From: Akkermansiaceae bacterium
GTDB taxonomy: Bacteria; Verrucomicrobiota; Verrucomicrobiia; Verrucomicrobiales; Akkermansiaceae
Assembly: GCA_903934285.1 (NCBI GenBank)
Contig: CAIZNN010000128.1
Span: 1 to 62,993, forward strand
DNA length: 62,993 bases
Reading direction: 5' to 3'
Position numbers and translations under genes: made by a program. Positions within the stretch are counted from its first letter, which is position 1; each line of letters begins with the position of its first letter. The notes under the pieces are model-generated. The model saw only the letters and a list, made by a program, of their open reading frames with translations. It searched no databases and was not told the origin of the DNA. Shown here piece after piece: positions 54,376 through 62,993 of the stretch.

Positions 54376-55812
54376 TTAGGCCCGGAGGTCGTCCCGCTTC
54401 TCGTCGCCAGCGGCAGGGCTGGGTTCGGCGGTGGCTGGCGCGGCGGCAACCAGATCCAACTCTGCCTGTTGAGTGGCTGGCGTCTCAGCGGCGAGACGAT
54501 CTGCCTCCGCCTGTGCAGCGGCAGCTTTCTCAGCGGCGAGACGATCTGCCTCCGCCTGTGCAGCGGCAGCTTTCTCAGCGGCGAGGCGGTCTGCCTCTGC
54601 TTGTTGGGCGGCAGCTTGCTCGGCGGCGAGGCGGTCTGCTTCCGCTTGTTGGGCGGCGGCCTGCTCGGCGGCGAGGCGGTCTTGCTCCGCTTGTTGGGCG
54701 GCAGCTTGCTCGGCGGCGAGGCGGTCTGCTTCTGCTTGTTGGGCGGCAGCTTGCTCAGCGGCGAGGCGGTCTGCTTCTGCTTGTTGGGCGGCGGCCTGCT
54801 CGGCGGCGAGGCGGTCTTGCTCTGCTTGTTGGGCGGCGGCTTGCTCGGCGGCGAGGCGGTCTGCTTCTGCTTGTTCGGCGGCTGCCTGTTCGGCGGCGAG
54901 GCGGTTTTGCTCGGCATGTTCCGCGGTGAGGCGTTCTTGTTCGGCGGCAAATCCCCCTTGTTGGGTCCTGGCGGCGATGGCGGCTTGCTCGGCGGCAAGG
55001 CGCTCGGCTTCCTTTTGGGCGTTGAGCGCTTGCAGGCGTTCGACATCCTCGATGGCCTGGGCCACCTTGGTCGAGGTGTTCTCTTTGCTCGGTTTGCGGG
55101 CGTTGCGCTCCGCCAGTTCCATGGCGGGCAGGAGGCTCACGGAGTCGTGCGCGCTGGCGGCGGGCAGTCGGGTGGCGGCTTCGAGTTGCGTCTGGCACTT
55201 GGCCAGCGATTGAGCGCTGGTGGTTTCCTGTTTGCGCAATTCGCCGATGACGCGCGTCGAGTTGGTTAGGGTCTCGCGCAGGCGGTCGACTTCGCCTTGG
55301 AGCGCCAGGGAGTTGTCGGGGCGGGCCTCGAGGATGGCCAGGGCTTCGCGGGTTTTGGACAACTCGTTTTCGAGGGTGAAGGTGCGGTCGCGCTGGCCCC
55401 TGTTAGCCTCGGCGGCGGCGGAGTTGAGTGAGTTGAGGGTTTCGCGGGCTTTCTTGAGATCGGTCTCGAGGGCTTGGATGCGCTTGTGGTCGGCATCCTG
55501 CCGGTGCTGGGCGTCGGCGAGTTCCTTGGCGGCCTTTTCGAGCGTGTGCTTGGAGACGGTTTTGGCTTGGAGGGTTTCGAACTCGTGGCGGAGGGATTTG
55601 TGTGCGGTCTCGGACTTGGCCAGCGAGTTTTCAAGTTTTTTGACGCGTTCGCGGGCCGGCAGGTCATCCTGTGTGGCGTGGGGTTTGCTGCTGGAGACCT
55701 GCGGGGCGTGGAACTTGCGGCGCAACCACCAACCGAACCAGCCGAAGAGGGCGGCGGTGAGGGCAAGGATGGGGAGGAGTTTGATGATCAACCAGAGGTT
55801 TCCTGCGTTCAT
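54376..55812 (-). CDS. Membrane-anchored coiled-coil protein with 15-residue tandem repeats
   Basis: 478 residues. Starts MNAGNLWLIIKLLPILALTA with a single membrane helix (to about 28), then a long coiled coil (RVKKLENSLAKSETAHKSLR, SLNSAAAEANRGQRDRTF, LEILEARPDN-like segments). From about residue 295 it becomes a near-perfect tandem repeat, AAEQAAAQQAEADRL or the QDRL variant, about ten copies, matching 45-bp DNA repeats at 54473-54930. The end is Ala/Pro-rich. The arrangement (TM, rod, repeat) suggests a periplasm-spanning structural protein, similar to TolA in style. It lies 45 bp downstream of the BON-like gene. Confidence 0.8.
   Translation of the reverse strand: MNAGNLWLIIKLLPILALTAALFGWFGWWLRRKFHAPQVSSSKPHATQDDLPARERVKKLENSLAKSETAHKSLRHEFETLQAKTVSKHTLEKAAKELADAQHRQDADHKRIQALETDLKKARETLNSLNSAAAEANRGQRDRTFTLENELSKTREALAILEARPDNSLALQGEVDRLRETLTNSTRVIGELRKQETTSAQSLAKCQTQLEAATRLPAASAHDSVSLLPAMELAERNARKPSKENTSTKVAQAIEDVERLQALNAQKEAERLAAEQAAIAARTQQGGFAAEQERLTAEHAEQNRLAAEQAAAEQAEADRLAAEQAAAQQAEQDRLAAEQAAAQQAEADRLAAEQAAAQQAEADRLAAEQAAAQQAEQDRLAAEQAAAQQAEADRLAAEQAAAQQAEADRLAAEKAAAAQAEADRLAAEKAAAAQAEADRLAAETPATQQAELDLVAAAPATAEPSPAAGDEKRDDLRA
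54473..54930. repeat. 45-bp tandem repeats inside the coiled-coil gene
   Basis: Units such as GGCGGCGAGGCGGTCTGCTT plus TGTTGGGCGGCAGCTTGCTC, about ten copies with few differences. Because the unit is a multiple of 3, all six frames stay open, producing false ORFs on both strands. Confidence 0.9.
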
Positions 55813-55857
55813 GATGGGATGGTGGGATGGGAGTCGATGCGGCTGCGGGGGGGTGGA

Positions 55858-56718
55858 CTATCTTGACTGGCTGCCGTTGGGACCGCGGTAGGGCCCGAGG
55901 TTTTTGTTAGGGGCGGCGGGTGCGGTGGTGCCGGCTTTGGCTTTGGCTTCGGCGGCGGCTTCTTTGTCGGCCTGTTGTTTGATTTCGTCCGGGGTGAGGT
56001 TTTTCCAGGTGCGCAGTTTGGCCAGCGCGTGGGCAATTTCGTTGTCCGGCACCTTGCTGGCGGTGAGCGCGGCGGCGAGTTCACCATTGGTCAGGGTGGC
56101 GGGGAGGGTGGTCCATTTGCCGTCGCAAGCGGTCACCGCGATGGTGGAGGCGTCGTTGGGAGTGGCGGTGAGGTCGGGGATGCTGCGGTGGGTGGCATCC
56201 CAGTCGGCGCTGGGCAGGGCGGTTTGCGCGATGGCGATCTGGTTGTTGAGCGGGGTGGCGGGAGGCGGGAGTTTGGCGGCGAGGGCGGTGAGCAACTCGA
56301 CGCGTTGTGCGGCGGATTGGAGCACGCCATCGATGCGCTGGTTGCCGCCGAAGAGGGTGAGAATCAGCCAGGGCCGGGGCCGGAACGGTGAGCGCTCGGG
56401 GTCCACCGCGATGTCATTGTGCACGGTGGTGACCGGATTGATGGCGGCTGTGAACCAGCCTGGCAGGCGCAGTTCGGTTTGAATGAGCAGGCCTGCCTGG
56501 GCCTTTTCCGCCGCAGTGGCGACCGCGCCGGTGAGGGTGGCCTCCTGCCCGCTGAACTCGGCCTTGACCTGCGCAAACACGCCGTTGTGGCTGGAATCCG
56601 CCAATTTCTGCTTGGCCGCCGCCTGCAGTTTGTCCTCGGTGGACGGCAGGTAGATGAGGGCTCCCACGAGCCACAGAAGCAGGACCAGAATGATGCCGGA
56701 TTGGAAATACTTTTTCAC
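55858..56718 (-). CDS. Inner-membrane-anchored BON-like protein
   Basis: 286 residues. Membrane anchor MKKYFQSGIILVLLLWLVGA, then a BON-like region (KLQAAAKQKLADSSHNGVFA, VKAEFSGQEATLTGAVATAA) and a second BON-like repeat around LTALAAKLPPPATPLNNQIA, as in the OmpA-associated BON proteins of Verrucomicrobia. The C-terminus is Lys/Ala/Pro-rich. Upstream of and co-directional with the coiled-coil protein (gap 45 bp), so both may belong to an envelope complex. Function unknown. Confidence 0.72.
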   Translation of the reverse strand: MKKYFQSGIILVLLLWLVGALIYLPSTEDKLQAAAKQKLADSSHNGVFAQVKAEFSGQEATLTGAVATAAEKAQAGLLIQTELRLPGWFTAAINPVTTVHNDIAVDPERSPFRPRPWLILTLFGGNQRIDGVLQSAAQRVELLTALAAKLPPPATPLNNQIAIAQTALPSADWDATHRSIPDLTATPNDASTIAVTACDGKWTTLPATLTNGELAAALTASKVPDNEIAHALAKLRTWKNLTPDEIKQQADKEAAAEAKAKAGTTAPAAPNKNLGPYRGPNGSQSR

Positions 56719-56897
56719 GCCGCGCGTGGATGACAGCTCCTGCCCCCACGGTCAACTGCAATGCAGCCCGCGGCGGGAGAATTATTGGCGCTGCGGCGTG
56801 GCGTCGCGGCGCTTGGGGCGCCGTGGCAGGACGAGGCGGGGGTGCCGGATGCTGCCCCATGGGGCGTCGATAGGCGCGCTGATTGGGCGCGGGTCAT

Positions 56898-58193
56898 TCA
56901 CGCCCCGCCGCTGGCGATGTGGGCGAACTTATCATCAATGAAGCGAATCACGAGCGCTTCGAGTGCCGGATTGCCGAGCCGCTCGACGACTTCGACGGAG
57001 AACCCCCGCGCTATGAGCTGGCGGGCGGCGATGGGATCAATGCCGCGGGCGCGCAGATAGAAAATTTCCTCCTCGCTGATTTGCGAGGACGTGCTGCCGT
57101 GCGAGCATTTCACCTGGTCGGCGTTGATCTCCAAGCCCGGCATCGAGTTGGCTTCGCAGGTGTCGCTCATCAACAGATTGCGGCAGGTCTGATAGGCATC
57201 CGTGTGGTGCGCTCCCTCATCGACGAAAATGAGCCCGGAGAAAATCGTGGTGGCGTAGTCGTAGAGCGAATTTTTGTAGAGCAGGTCCGAGAATGCGCCG
57301 GCGGACACGTGATGTTGGAACGTGCGCTGGTCGTATTCCTGGGCGCGGGCCGGAATGGACACCGCCAGCATGTCCGAGCGGGCGCCCGCACCTTCGAGCC
57401 GCGAGAGCGATTCGTTGCGGACCCAAGCGGCGCCGGTGTTGAGGATGAAACCGGTGGTGGCGGCATCGCGGGCGGCGGCGGTTTCGTTGATCTGAATGAT
57501 CCGGCTCACCTCGTTGAACGCCTGGATGGCGACGTAGTCGAGCTTGGAACCGGGGCCGGCTGATAGGTCATTGACGGCAATGGCCAGGCCGGGTTGAAGC
57601 TCGTCGGCCGAACGGAACATCTCCACCACCCGCACTTTGGCATGGCTGCCGGTGACCACCAGGGTGTGCGGAAAAATCACCGTGTTGTCGCCCGCGAGCC
57701 AGTGATGGATTTCGATCGGGTGGGCGACTTCGACATCGTCCGGCACATGAATGAACATCCCGTTGGTCAGCGAGGCTTCGTGCCACGCCGCATACTTGGC
57801 GGACCCGAGGCGGGTCTCCTGTTTCATGAAATGCGCTTCCACCAGCGCGCTGTGCGAGACCAGCGCCTCGGCCAAGGGCAGGCAAATAACTCCGGCGGGA
57901 AGGCTGGATTGCGCGGAGACGAGGGTTTCATTGACGAAGATGAGCTTCGCGGCGGTGGCTTCCAGACCGCTGGAGCGGGCGATTAAATCGGCCGCGGGTC
58001 CGGCTTCCGTGCTCTTCGCAAAGCTGGAAAAATCGAGCTGTTTTATGTTGGAAAAACGCCAGGCTTCATCGCCGCGCTTGGGGGCGGGCGCGGCCAGATA
58101 GCGGGTCCAAGCCGCCTGCTGGCGGGCGGTGAACCAGGCGGGGCAGGGCAAGGCGGCAGATGACGCTGCTAGTGGGATAGTGTGCATATTCAA
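56898..58193 (-). CDS. sufD: Fe-S cluster assembly protein SufD
   Basis: 431 residues from MNMHTIPLAASSAALPCPAW. SufD features: GDEAWRFSNIKQLDFSSFAK, VVTGSHAKVRVVEMFRSADE, HHVSAGAFSDLLYKNSLYDY, TIFSGLIFVDEGAHHTDAYQ, MPGLEINADQVKCSHGSTSS and ISEEEIFYLRARGIDPIAAR. It partners SufB and SufC in the SufBCD scaffold that builds iron-sulphur clusters. Unusually it is separated from sufB by about 500 bp that hold two small genes. Confidence 0.94.
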   Translation of the reverse strand: MNMHTIPLAASSAALPCPAWFTARQQAAWTRYLAAPAPKRGDEAWRFSNIKQLDFSSFAKSTEAGPAADLIARSSGLEATAAKLIFVNETLVSAQSSLPAGVICLPLAEALVSHSALVEAHFMKQETRLGSAKYAAWHEASLTNGMFIHVPDDVEVAHPIEIHHWLAGDNTVIFPHTLVVTGSHAKVRVVEMFRSADELQPGLAIAVNDLSAGPGSKLDYVAIQAFNEVSRIIQINETAAARDAATTGFILNTGAAWVRNESLSRLEGAGARSDMLAVSIPARAQEYDQRTFQHHVSAGAFSDLLYKNSLYDYATTIFSGLIFVDEGAHHTDAYQTCRNLLMSDTCEANSMPGLEINADQVKCSHGSTSSQISEEEIFYLRARGIDPIAARQLIARGFSVEVVERLGNPALEALVIRFIDDKFAHIASGGA

Positions 58194-58247
58194 GGTGATT
58201 GAGCGAGGTTAAGTGAAGCAACCAGAAATCTTTGTATCGGGGTGGAG

Positions 58248-58535
58248 TTACGATTCAATTTCACCTAACAAGCCAAACTGGCTCATGCGGTCGTCCCGTA
58301 AGAAATTTTCTTCTTTGATTTCCGGGAGCATGCCGAAGAACGCATGGAGTGCCGCAACGATGCGACTGGCGTTTGCAGGCGATTTGCGGATGAAAAAATC
58401 GATATCGCCGGTATAACGTGGCCGCCCGTGGGCCGCAACAGCGTAGCCACCGATGACCATGAACTCAACTTGATGAGACAGCAATAATTCTATGAATTCT
58501 TTGAAGTCGCGGTGGATTTCCATCTTGAGTTCCAT
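58248..58535 (-). CDS. Short nucleotidyltransferase-like protein (possible toxin, truncated)
   Basis: 95 residues: FKEFIELLLSHQVEFMVIGG, YAVAAHGRPRYTGDIDFFIR, then helices to MSQFGLLGEIES. The GG..AVxxHGxxRxTxDIDF motif is that of small nucleotidyltransferases linked to toxin-antitoxin pairs (catalytic D-x-D in TGDIDFF). Homologues usually continue for 60 or more residues after the third strand, so this copy looks C-terminally truncated. It overlaps the upstream small gene by 71 bp and sits inside the suf operon. Confidence 0.7.
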   Translation of the reverse strand: MELKMEIHRDFKEFIELLLSHQVEFMVIGGYAVAAHGRPRYTGDIDFFIRKSPANASRIVAALHAFFGMLPEIKEENFLRDDRMSQFGLLGEIES

Positions 58536-58677
58536 ACATTTGTGATCTGAGGATTTCTAGAGCGCTGAGGCGTTCTTGCGGTGTTTTTTCCAGCCAGTAC
58601 GCAAGGCTGCGCTCATCGTCTCCTTCAACTGGGACGATCCGGACGACAGTGCGGTCCATGCGGATTTGGGAATTCAT
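58465..58677 (-). CDS. Small antitoxin-like partner of the nucleotidyltransferase
   Basis: 70 residues, MNSQIRMDRTVVRIVPVEGD, SLAYWLEKTPQERLSALEIL and RSQMYGTQDGNPPRLQRIHR. The W-x-x-K/R-T/S-P-x-E-R-L-x-A-x-E-x-x-R pattern is common in small genes directly upstream of such nucleotidyltransferases. Starts 19 bp after sufB ends. Probably regulates or neutralises its partner; unproven. Confidence 0.65.
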   Translation of the reverse strand: MNSQIRMDRTVVRIVPVEGDDERSLAYWLEKTPQERLSALEILRSQMYGTQDGNPPRLQRIHRIIAVSSS

Positions 58678-58695
58678 GGATTTTATACTACAGTT

Positions 58696-60132
58696 TCAGC
58701 CCACCGAGCCTTCCATTTCGAGGTCGATGAGGCGCTTGAGTTCCACGGAGTATTCCATCGGGAACTCGCGCACCAGGTCGTTGATGAAGCCGTTGACGGC
58801 GAGGGACATGGCCTGGCCTTGGTTGAGGCCGCGTTGCATCAGATAGAACAGCATGTCTTCGGACACCTGCGACACGGACGCCTCGTGCTGGGTCGAGTGG
58901 CGGTTGCCCTTGACCGTGATGGCCGGATAGGTGTCGGTGCGGCTGTTGGCGTTGATGAGCAGCGCGTCGCACTCGGTGTTGTTCTTGCAGCCCTTGAGGT
59001 GCTTGGGAATGTGCACCTGGCCGCGGTAGGTGGCGCGGCCCTTGCCCACCGAGATGGACTTGGATACAATGTTAGAAGTGGTCTCGTCGGCGGCGTGGAT
59101 CATTTTGGCGCCGGTGTCCTGGTGCTGGCCGGTGTTGGCGAGGGCGATGGAAATGACTTCGCCGCGGGCGCGGCGGCCTTTCATGATCACGCCGGGGTAT
59201 TTGATGGTGAGGCGCGAGCCGATGTTGCAATCGATCCAGCGCACCTCGGCGTCTTCCATCGCCAGCCCGCGCTTGGTCACCAGGTTGAACACATTGGACG
59301 ACCAGTTTTGCACGGTGACGTATTGGATCTTGGCGCCCTTGAGGGCGACGAGTTCGACCACCGCCGAGTGGAGGGTGGTGGTCTCGAACTTGGGCGCGGT
59401 GCAGCCCTCCATATACATGAGCTCGGAGCCCTCATCGGCAATGATGAGGGTGCGCTCGAACTGGCCGAAATTTTCCGAATTGATGCGGAAGTACGCTTGC
59501 AGTGGTTGCTTGAGTTTGACGCCCTTGGGGATGTAGATGAACGAGCCGCCGGAAAACACCGCCGAGTTGAGCGCGGAGAATTTGTTGTCCGAGGTGGGGA
59601 TCACCTTGCCGAACCACGGCCGGAACACCTCCTCATGCTGGTGCAGCCCTTCGGTGGAGTTGACGAAAATCACCCCCTGTTTGGTGAGCTCCTCCTTGAC
59701 GTTGGAATAGGCCGCCTCCGAATCGTACTGGGCTTCCACCCCTGCCAGGAACGCGCGCTCCTGTTGCGGGATGCCGAGCCGGTCGAAGGTGCGCTTGATG
59801 TCGTCGGGCACGTCGTCCCACGACCGCTTCGGCTTCTCTCCATCGGATAGATAGTAGCGGATCTCATCGAAGTTGATGTTGTCCAGATCCTTGCTGGCCC
59901 AGTGGGTCGGCATCGGTTTGGCCAGAAACACCTGCAAGGCCTTGTGGCGGAACTCGCGCAGCCATGGCGGGTCGTTCTTCACGTCACAGATATAGTCGAC
60001 GGTGGCGGCGCTAAGCCCGCGGCCGGCATCGAACTTGTTGCGCTCCGGAAAGGTGAAGTCGCCCTTGCTGCGGTCGATGGTGATCGCGTCGTGGGTTTCC
60101 GCATCAAGGGTGGCACTGGCTTGGTAGGACAT
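58696..60132 (-). CDS. sufB: Fe-S cluster assembly protein SufB
   Basis: 478 residues, normal SufB length. [24 protein letters not shown] start, [120 protein letters not shown] and [20 protein letters not shown] are SufB motifs. Forms the scaffold with SufC and SufD and accepts sulphur for cluster building. Follows sufC by 66 bp containing short direct repeats. Confidence 0.96.
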   Translation of the reverse strand: MSYQASATLDAETHDAITIDRSKGDFTFPERNKFDAGRGLSAATVDYICDVKNDPPWLREFRHKALQVFLAKPMPTHWASKDLDNINFDEIRYYLSDGEKPKRSWDDVPDDIKRTFDRLGIPQQERAFLAGVEAQYDSEAAYSNVKEELTKQGVIFVNSTEGLHQHEEVFRPWFGKVIPTSDNKFSALNSAVFSGGSFIYIPKGVKLKQPLQAYFRINSENFGQFERTLIIADEGSELMYMEGCTAPKFETTTLHSAVVELVALKGAKIQYVTVQNWSSNVFNLVTKRGLAMEDAEVRWIDCNIGSRLTIKYPGVIMKGRRARGEVISIALANTGQHQDTGAKMIHAADETTSNIVSKSISVGKGRATYRGQVHIPKHLKGCKNNTECDALLINANSRTDTYPAITVKGNRHSTQHEASVSQVSEDMLFYLMQRGLNQGQAMSLAVNGFINDLVREFPMEYSVELKRLIDLEMEGSVG

Positions 60133-60142
60133 GGGGCTGATT

Positions 60143-60183
60143 GAAATCTTAAATCTTGCTTCTTAAATCTTGCTTCGTAAATC
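60143..60183. repeat. Short direct repeats between sufC and sufB
   Basis: AAATCTTGCTTCTT (14 bp, two 7-bp units) is repeated about 2.5 times in the sufC-sufB gap, AT-rich against the local background. It ends near the sufB ribosome-binding region. Confidence 0.7.
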
Positions 60184-60198
60184 CGAAACTCGGGCGGC

Positions 60199-60951
60199 TC
60201 AGGCGAGGGCGAGTTCCTTGAGGAATTCGTAGCCGTGTTTTTCGAGTTCGAGGGCGAGTTCCGGGCCGCCGGAGCGCACGATGCGGCCTTCGGCCATGAC
60301 GTGGACATAATCCGGGGTGATGTAATCGAGCAGGCGCTGATAGTGGGTGATGAGGAGGAACCCGCGGTCTGGGGAACGCATCGCATTGACCCCCTTGGCG
60401 ACGATTTTCAAGGCGTCGATGTCGAGGCCGGAATCGGTTTCGTCGAGGATTGCGTATTGCGGCTCGAGCATCATGAGCTGGAGGATTTCATTGCGTTTTT
60501 TCTCGCCGCCGGAGAACCCTTCGTTGACCGAGCGGGCGGTGAACTTGCGGTCGATTTCCAACAAATCCATCTTGGCGTAGAGGCGGTGGTAGTAGGCCAC
60601 CGCGTCGAGTTCCTCGCCTTGTGGCAGGCGTGCCTGGAGCGCGGCGCGGATGAAGTTGGCATTGGACACGCCGGGCACTTCGGAGGGGTATTGGAAGGCG
60701 AGGAAGATTCCGGCGCGGGACCGCTCGTCGATGGACATCGGGAAGATGTCGGTGTCATCCAAGGTGACGCTGCCGGCCGTGACGAGGTAGCCTTCGTTGC
60801 CGGCAATGACTTTGGAGAGGGTGCTCTTGCCCGAGCCGTTAGGGCCCATGATGGCATGGACTTCACCTTTGGGGATGTCCAAGCTGACGCCTTTGAGGAT
60901 TGCGGTGCCGTCTTCGAGGGTGGCGTGGAGGTTGTGGATGTGCAGGCTCAT
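60199..60951 (-). CDS. sufC: Fe-S cluster assembly ATPase SufC
   Basis: 250 residues from [20 protein letters not shown]. Walker [18 protein letters not shown], SufC-specific [20 protein letters not shown], signature [13 protein letters not shown], Walker [17 protein letters not shown] and His in [13 protein letters not shown]. The soluble ABC ATPase of the SufBCD complex. First suf gene after the Fur/Irr-like regulator (75-bp gap). Confidence 0.96.
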   Translation of the reverse strand: MSLHIHNLHATLEDGTAILKGVSLDIPKGEVHAIMGPNGSGKSTLSKVIAGNEGYLVTAGSVTLDDTDIFPMSIDERSRAGIFLAFQYPSEVPGVSNANFIRAALQARLPQGEELDAVAYYHRLYAKMDLLEIDRKFTARSVNEGFSGGEKKRNEILQLMMLEPQYAILDETDSGLDIDALKIVAKGVNAMRSPDRGFLLITHYQRLLDYITPDYVHVMAEGRIVRSGGPELALELEKHGYEFLKELALA

Positions 60952-61026
60952 GGGGTGGGGTGCAGAGTGGGGGGGGCGGTTCATGGAAAGGGCGAAAGGG
61001 GGGGGCGGTTTAGGCGTGGACGCCGG

Positions 61027-61455
61027 TCAGGCCAAGCGCAATTGGCCGCGCAGGTTGATTTCCACATCCTGAATGACCGCGCCGCGCGGCAGCTCGAGCA
61101 CATCGGCCAGGGTGATGCCGGGCTTGAATTTCACATCGTGAATCACGCCGGTGCCTTGGTCGTGGAAATGCCCGTGCTCTTCGAGGTTCGGGCAATAGCG
61201 CGACGGTTCGCGTTCGAAATTGACCTGGCGGACCAGGTTGTGGGCCACCAGCGCTTCCAGGCAATTATACACGGTCGCCAGGGAAATGTTGGGCAGGCCG
61301 TCCTTCACCCGCATGAACACGTCGTTGGCCGTCGGGTGGTCCCGCTGCGCCAGCAACACCCGGTAAACCTCCTGCCGCTGCCGCGTCATGCGCAGCCCGG
61401 ACACCTCGTCGGCTGTCCCGCAAGTCGTGCGCTTGGATGATGGTTGCAATAGCAT
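61027..61455 (-). CDS. Fur-superfamily regulator, Irr-like
   Basis: 142 residues. Winged-helix DNA-binding part: RMTRQRQEVYRVLLAQRDHP, TANDVFMRVKDGLPNISLAT, VYNCLEALVAHNLVRQV. The dimerisation half has HGHFHDQGTGVIHDVKF and no C-x-x-C pairs, so the structural zinc site of Fur/PerR is missing. The H-x-H-F-x-D-x-x-T-G pattern resembles Irr, the haem-responsive branch. It sits directly upstream of sufCBD in the same direction and likely controls that operon in response to iron, haem or peroxide. A start at MTRQRQEV (inside the frame) is possible. Confidence 0.85.
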   Translation of the reverse strand: MLLQPSSKRTTCGTADEVSGLRMTRQRQEVYRVLLAQRDHPTANDVFMRVKDGLPNISLATVYNCLEALVAHNLVRQVNFEREPSRYCPNLEEHGHFHDQGTGVIHDVKFKPGITLADVLELPRGAVIQDVEINLRGQLRLA

Positions 61456-61602
61456 GGCGGCGGGAAATTAGGCGTAAAACCCCCGATAGCAAGAATTATT
61501 CTAAATTCATGCGCGGAATTGGCGCAAGCCCGGAGCTGCGCGGCCGGCTTGGCCGTGTTGCCAATGAAGCGGCCTCGGGCGGGCGTGGCCGTTGCGCCTT
61601 GC

Positions 61603-62394
61603 TCAGTCCTTGCCGAGTTGCTTGATGCGGAGGTTCTTATACTCGGCCCACATCGGGGGGCCGGCGTGCAATTGCAGGGCGATGATGCCATCCTTGAGCG
61701 CGAGTTGCGGGTCGTTGTCGGTGAAATCGAGAATCTGGGTGCCGTTGAGGAAATGTTGGATATGGTTGTCCCGGGCGACAATGACCACCTCGTTCCAGTC
61801 ATTCAATTTGAAGAGTTTCTCGTAGCCCGCGGCGTCGAGCAGGGTGGCAACAACGGATTTGCTGCCATTTTCCCAAGTCGCCTTTTCGCCCGCGGCGCAG
61901 ATCCGGCCGCGTTTGCCGCCCTCATCGTAAATGAAGCCGGTGACGTTGGGTAACTTGTTCTCATTGCGGATTTCATGTTGATAGCCGCGCACCACCCAGG
62001 GGTTGGCGGGTTTGCCTGTGGTGATGTGCTGCGAGCGATACTGGATGCCGGAGTTGTTAGTGGCGTTGCAGCGGAACGCGAGCCGCAGCTCGAAATTGCC
62101 ATAGTTCTGGTCTTTCAGGATCAGGAACGTGTTGTTGTTGGCGGCCAGTTCCTTGGTTGTCTCGCCGTGAATCACCCCCTCTTTGACCGACCACAGCCGC
62201 GAATCGCCGTCCCAACCGCTGAGATCCTTGCCGTTGAAGAGCAACTTCATCCCGGCTGGCTCCGGCGGGGCGGCCACCGGCGCGGTCAGCTCGGCCGCAG
62301 GGGCGGCCAACCCGAGGGCCAGACCCAGCCCGATGGCTGATAGAAAGCCGACGCGTAGCGGATGAAAACGGCTTGTGAGTTCGCATGTTGCCAT
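61603..62394 (-). CDS. Secreted DUF1080 (3-keto-disaccharide hydrolase-like) protein
   Basis: 263 residues from MATCELTSRFHPLRVGFLSA (signal region continuing SAIGLGLALGLAAPAAE); the longer frame upstream is unlikely coding. DUF1080 domain: MKLLFNGKDLSGWDGDSRLW, VKEGVIHGETTKELAANNNT, FELRLAFRCNATNNSGIQYR, WNEVVIVARDNHIQHFLNGT and PPMWAEYKNLRIKQLGKD. Secreted sugar-acting enzyme or lectin. It is the longer form of the family (compare 45035, 194 residues). Confidence 0.9.
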   Translation of the reverse strand: MATCELTSRFHPLRVGFLSAIGLGLALGLAAPAAELTAPVAAPPEPAGMKLLFNGKDLSGWDGDSRLWSVKEGVIHGETTKELAANNNTFLILKDQNYGNFELRLAFRCNATNNSGIQYRSQHITTGKPANPWVVRGYQHEIRNENKLPNVTGFIYDEGGKRGRICAAGEKATWENGSKSVVATLLDAAGYEKLFKLNDWNEVVIVARDNHIQHFLNGTQILDFTDNDPQLALKDGIIALQLHAGPPMWAEYKNLRIKQLGKD

Positions 62395-62993
62395 AAGGAC
62401 GCCAGCCTCGGGGTGGCGGCCCCCGCGCGCAAGGAAAAACCCGCAAGACAGAAGGGAAGAAAACTGGGGAGCGGAGTGGTCCGCACAGTCCTCTGTGCGG
62501 TCTTCGGCCACAGAGCAGTGAATGCGAAGTGCTCAAAAAATGGCTGGTGGCCGCCGGATGTTGCATCCCCATGCCGTCACGCACCTTCTGCTAGGGGCCG
62601 GTGCACGTCGCCTACCTGGCAACTTGCAGGCGCATGAAGCGCCGCGCCTGAGGTGCATGCAAGGGGCAAGTTCGGCGTTCGGATTTCACTTCCGCCAGCA
62701 CCGTGCGGGCGGTCGAGTCAGAGAACTCCGCCGCTCACAGTTCCTGATCCCGGTGGAAAATGATTTGGCACATTTGCGCGCGGTTCGCGGGCTTGAATGG
62801 TAATGCGGGACGAAGATGACCACGGATGAAGAGGATTACACGGATTACACGGATTGCACGGATTAAGAATTCGGGGTGGGCTAAATTGGAGTGTCGGGAT
62901 AGCTCGTGGGGAAGAAACCACTGATGAAGACTGAGAAGACTGATGCCACTGATTGAAGATTTCTTCTGTGCTCAGTGGCCTCAGTGGCCTCAG
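62395..62993. other. Non-coding end of window with short direct repeats
   Basis: About 600 bp without a convincing gene. At 62817-62870 the 10-bp text CACGGATTA/CACGGATTG recurs several times, and at 62925-62993 variants of CTGATGAAGACTGA and CTCAGTGGC are repeated. Both are typical low-complexity intergenic texts of PVC bacteria. A frame at 62718-62921 over the repeats is not protein-like. Confidence 0.5.

Noticed and set aside
54357..55269. Long rightward frames over the coiled-coil gene.
   Set aside because: The 45-bp repeat keeps every frame open; only the leftward frame has a membrane anchor and heptad pattern.
58576..61440. Long rightward frames (58576-59850, 60235-61440) over sufB, sufC and the Fur-like gene.
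   Set aside because: Antisense shadows of strongly conserved proteins.

Overview
The window looks like chromosome from a GC-rich Gram-negative bacterium of the Verrucomicrobia/PVC group. Supporting signs are a PEP-CTERM secreted protein, two 3-keto-disaccharide-hydrolase-like (DUF1080) proteins, an RHS-like fragment, intergenic REP-type hairpins, outer-membrane porins and a TonB receptor. The assignment comes from protein style only; there is no rRNA in the window.

The left half (0.7-34.4 kb) is dominated by phosphate acquisition. A leftward run encodes a phosphate porin, PstS, an unusually long PstC, PstA, two tandem PstB ATPases, PhoU and a PhoB-type regulator. Diverging from the same intergenic region is a 20-kb rightward operon: a TpsB outer-membrane transporter, its own ExbB (fused to DUF2341 and LamG domains), ExbD, TonB-like protein, a second porin, a coiled-coil secreted protein, a 3970-residue filamentous-haemagglutinin-type TpsA exoprotein and a Sel1-repeat protein. 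This resembles the phosphate-depletion-regulated two-partner system (PdtA/PdtB) of Pseudomonas aeruginosa. Next come a PstS-like secreted protein, a PEP-CTERM protein and a divergent paralogue of the latter.

From 34 to 48 kb intact housekeeping genes (trpS, fmt, DJ-1 family, a UbiA-like membrane protein) and a second PhoB-like regulator are mixed with relics: a phosphofructokinase with an internal deletion, an M28 peptidase stub and a decayed restriction/defence island (HsdM, DUF1016, DUF499 and DUF1156/helicase pieces) holding an intact VapBC pair. A 632-residue fusion of a diacylglycerol-type glycosyltransferase with a PlcP-like phosphoesterase sits opposite the second PhoB-like gene and is a good candidate for membrane-lipid remodelling in phosphate starvation.

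A 16-18 bp palindrome (GTGAC-n6-GTCAC) occurs at the porin/tpsB divergent promoter, upstream of the pfkA relic and four times between the second phoB and the glycosyltransferase-PlcP gene; a weaker copy lies between the two PEP-CTERM-type paralogues. It ties these loci into one probable regulon.

The right part (48.8-63 kb) holds tRNA-Arg(TCT), a two-component pair whose NtrC-like regulator lacks the sigma-54 GAFTGA loop, a TonB receptor, a repeat-rich coiled-coil protein with a BON-like neighbour, and a sufCBD operon headed by an Irr/Fur-like regulator and interrupted by a small nucleotidyltransferase/antitoxin-like pair.
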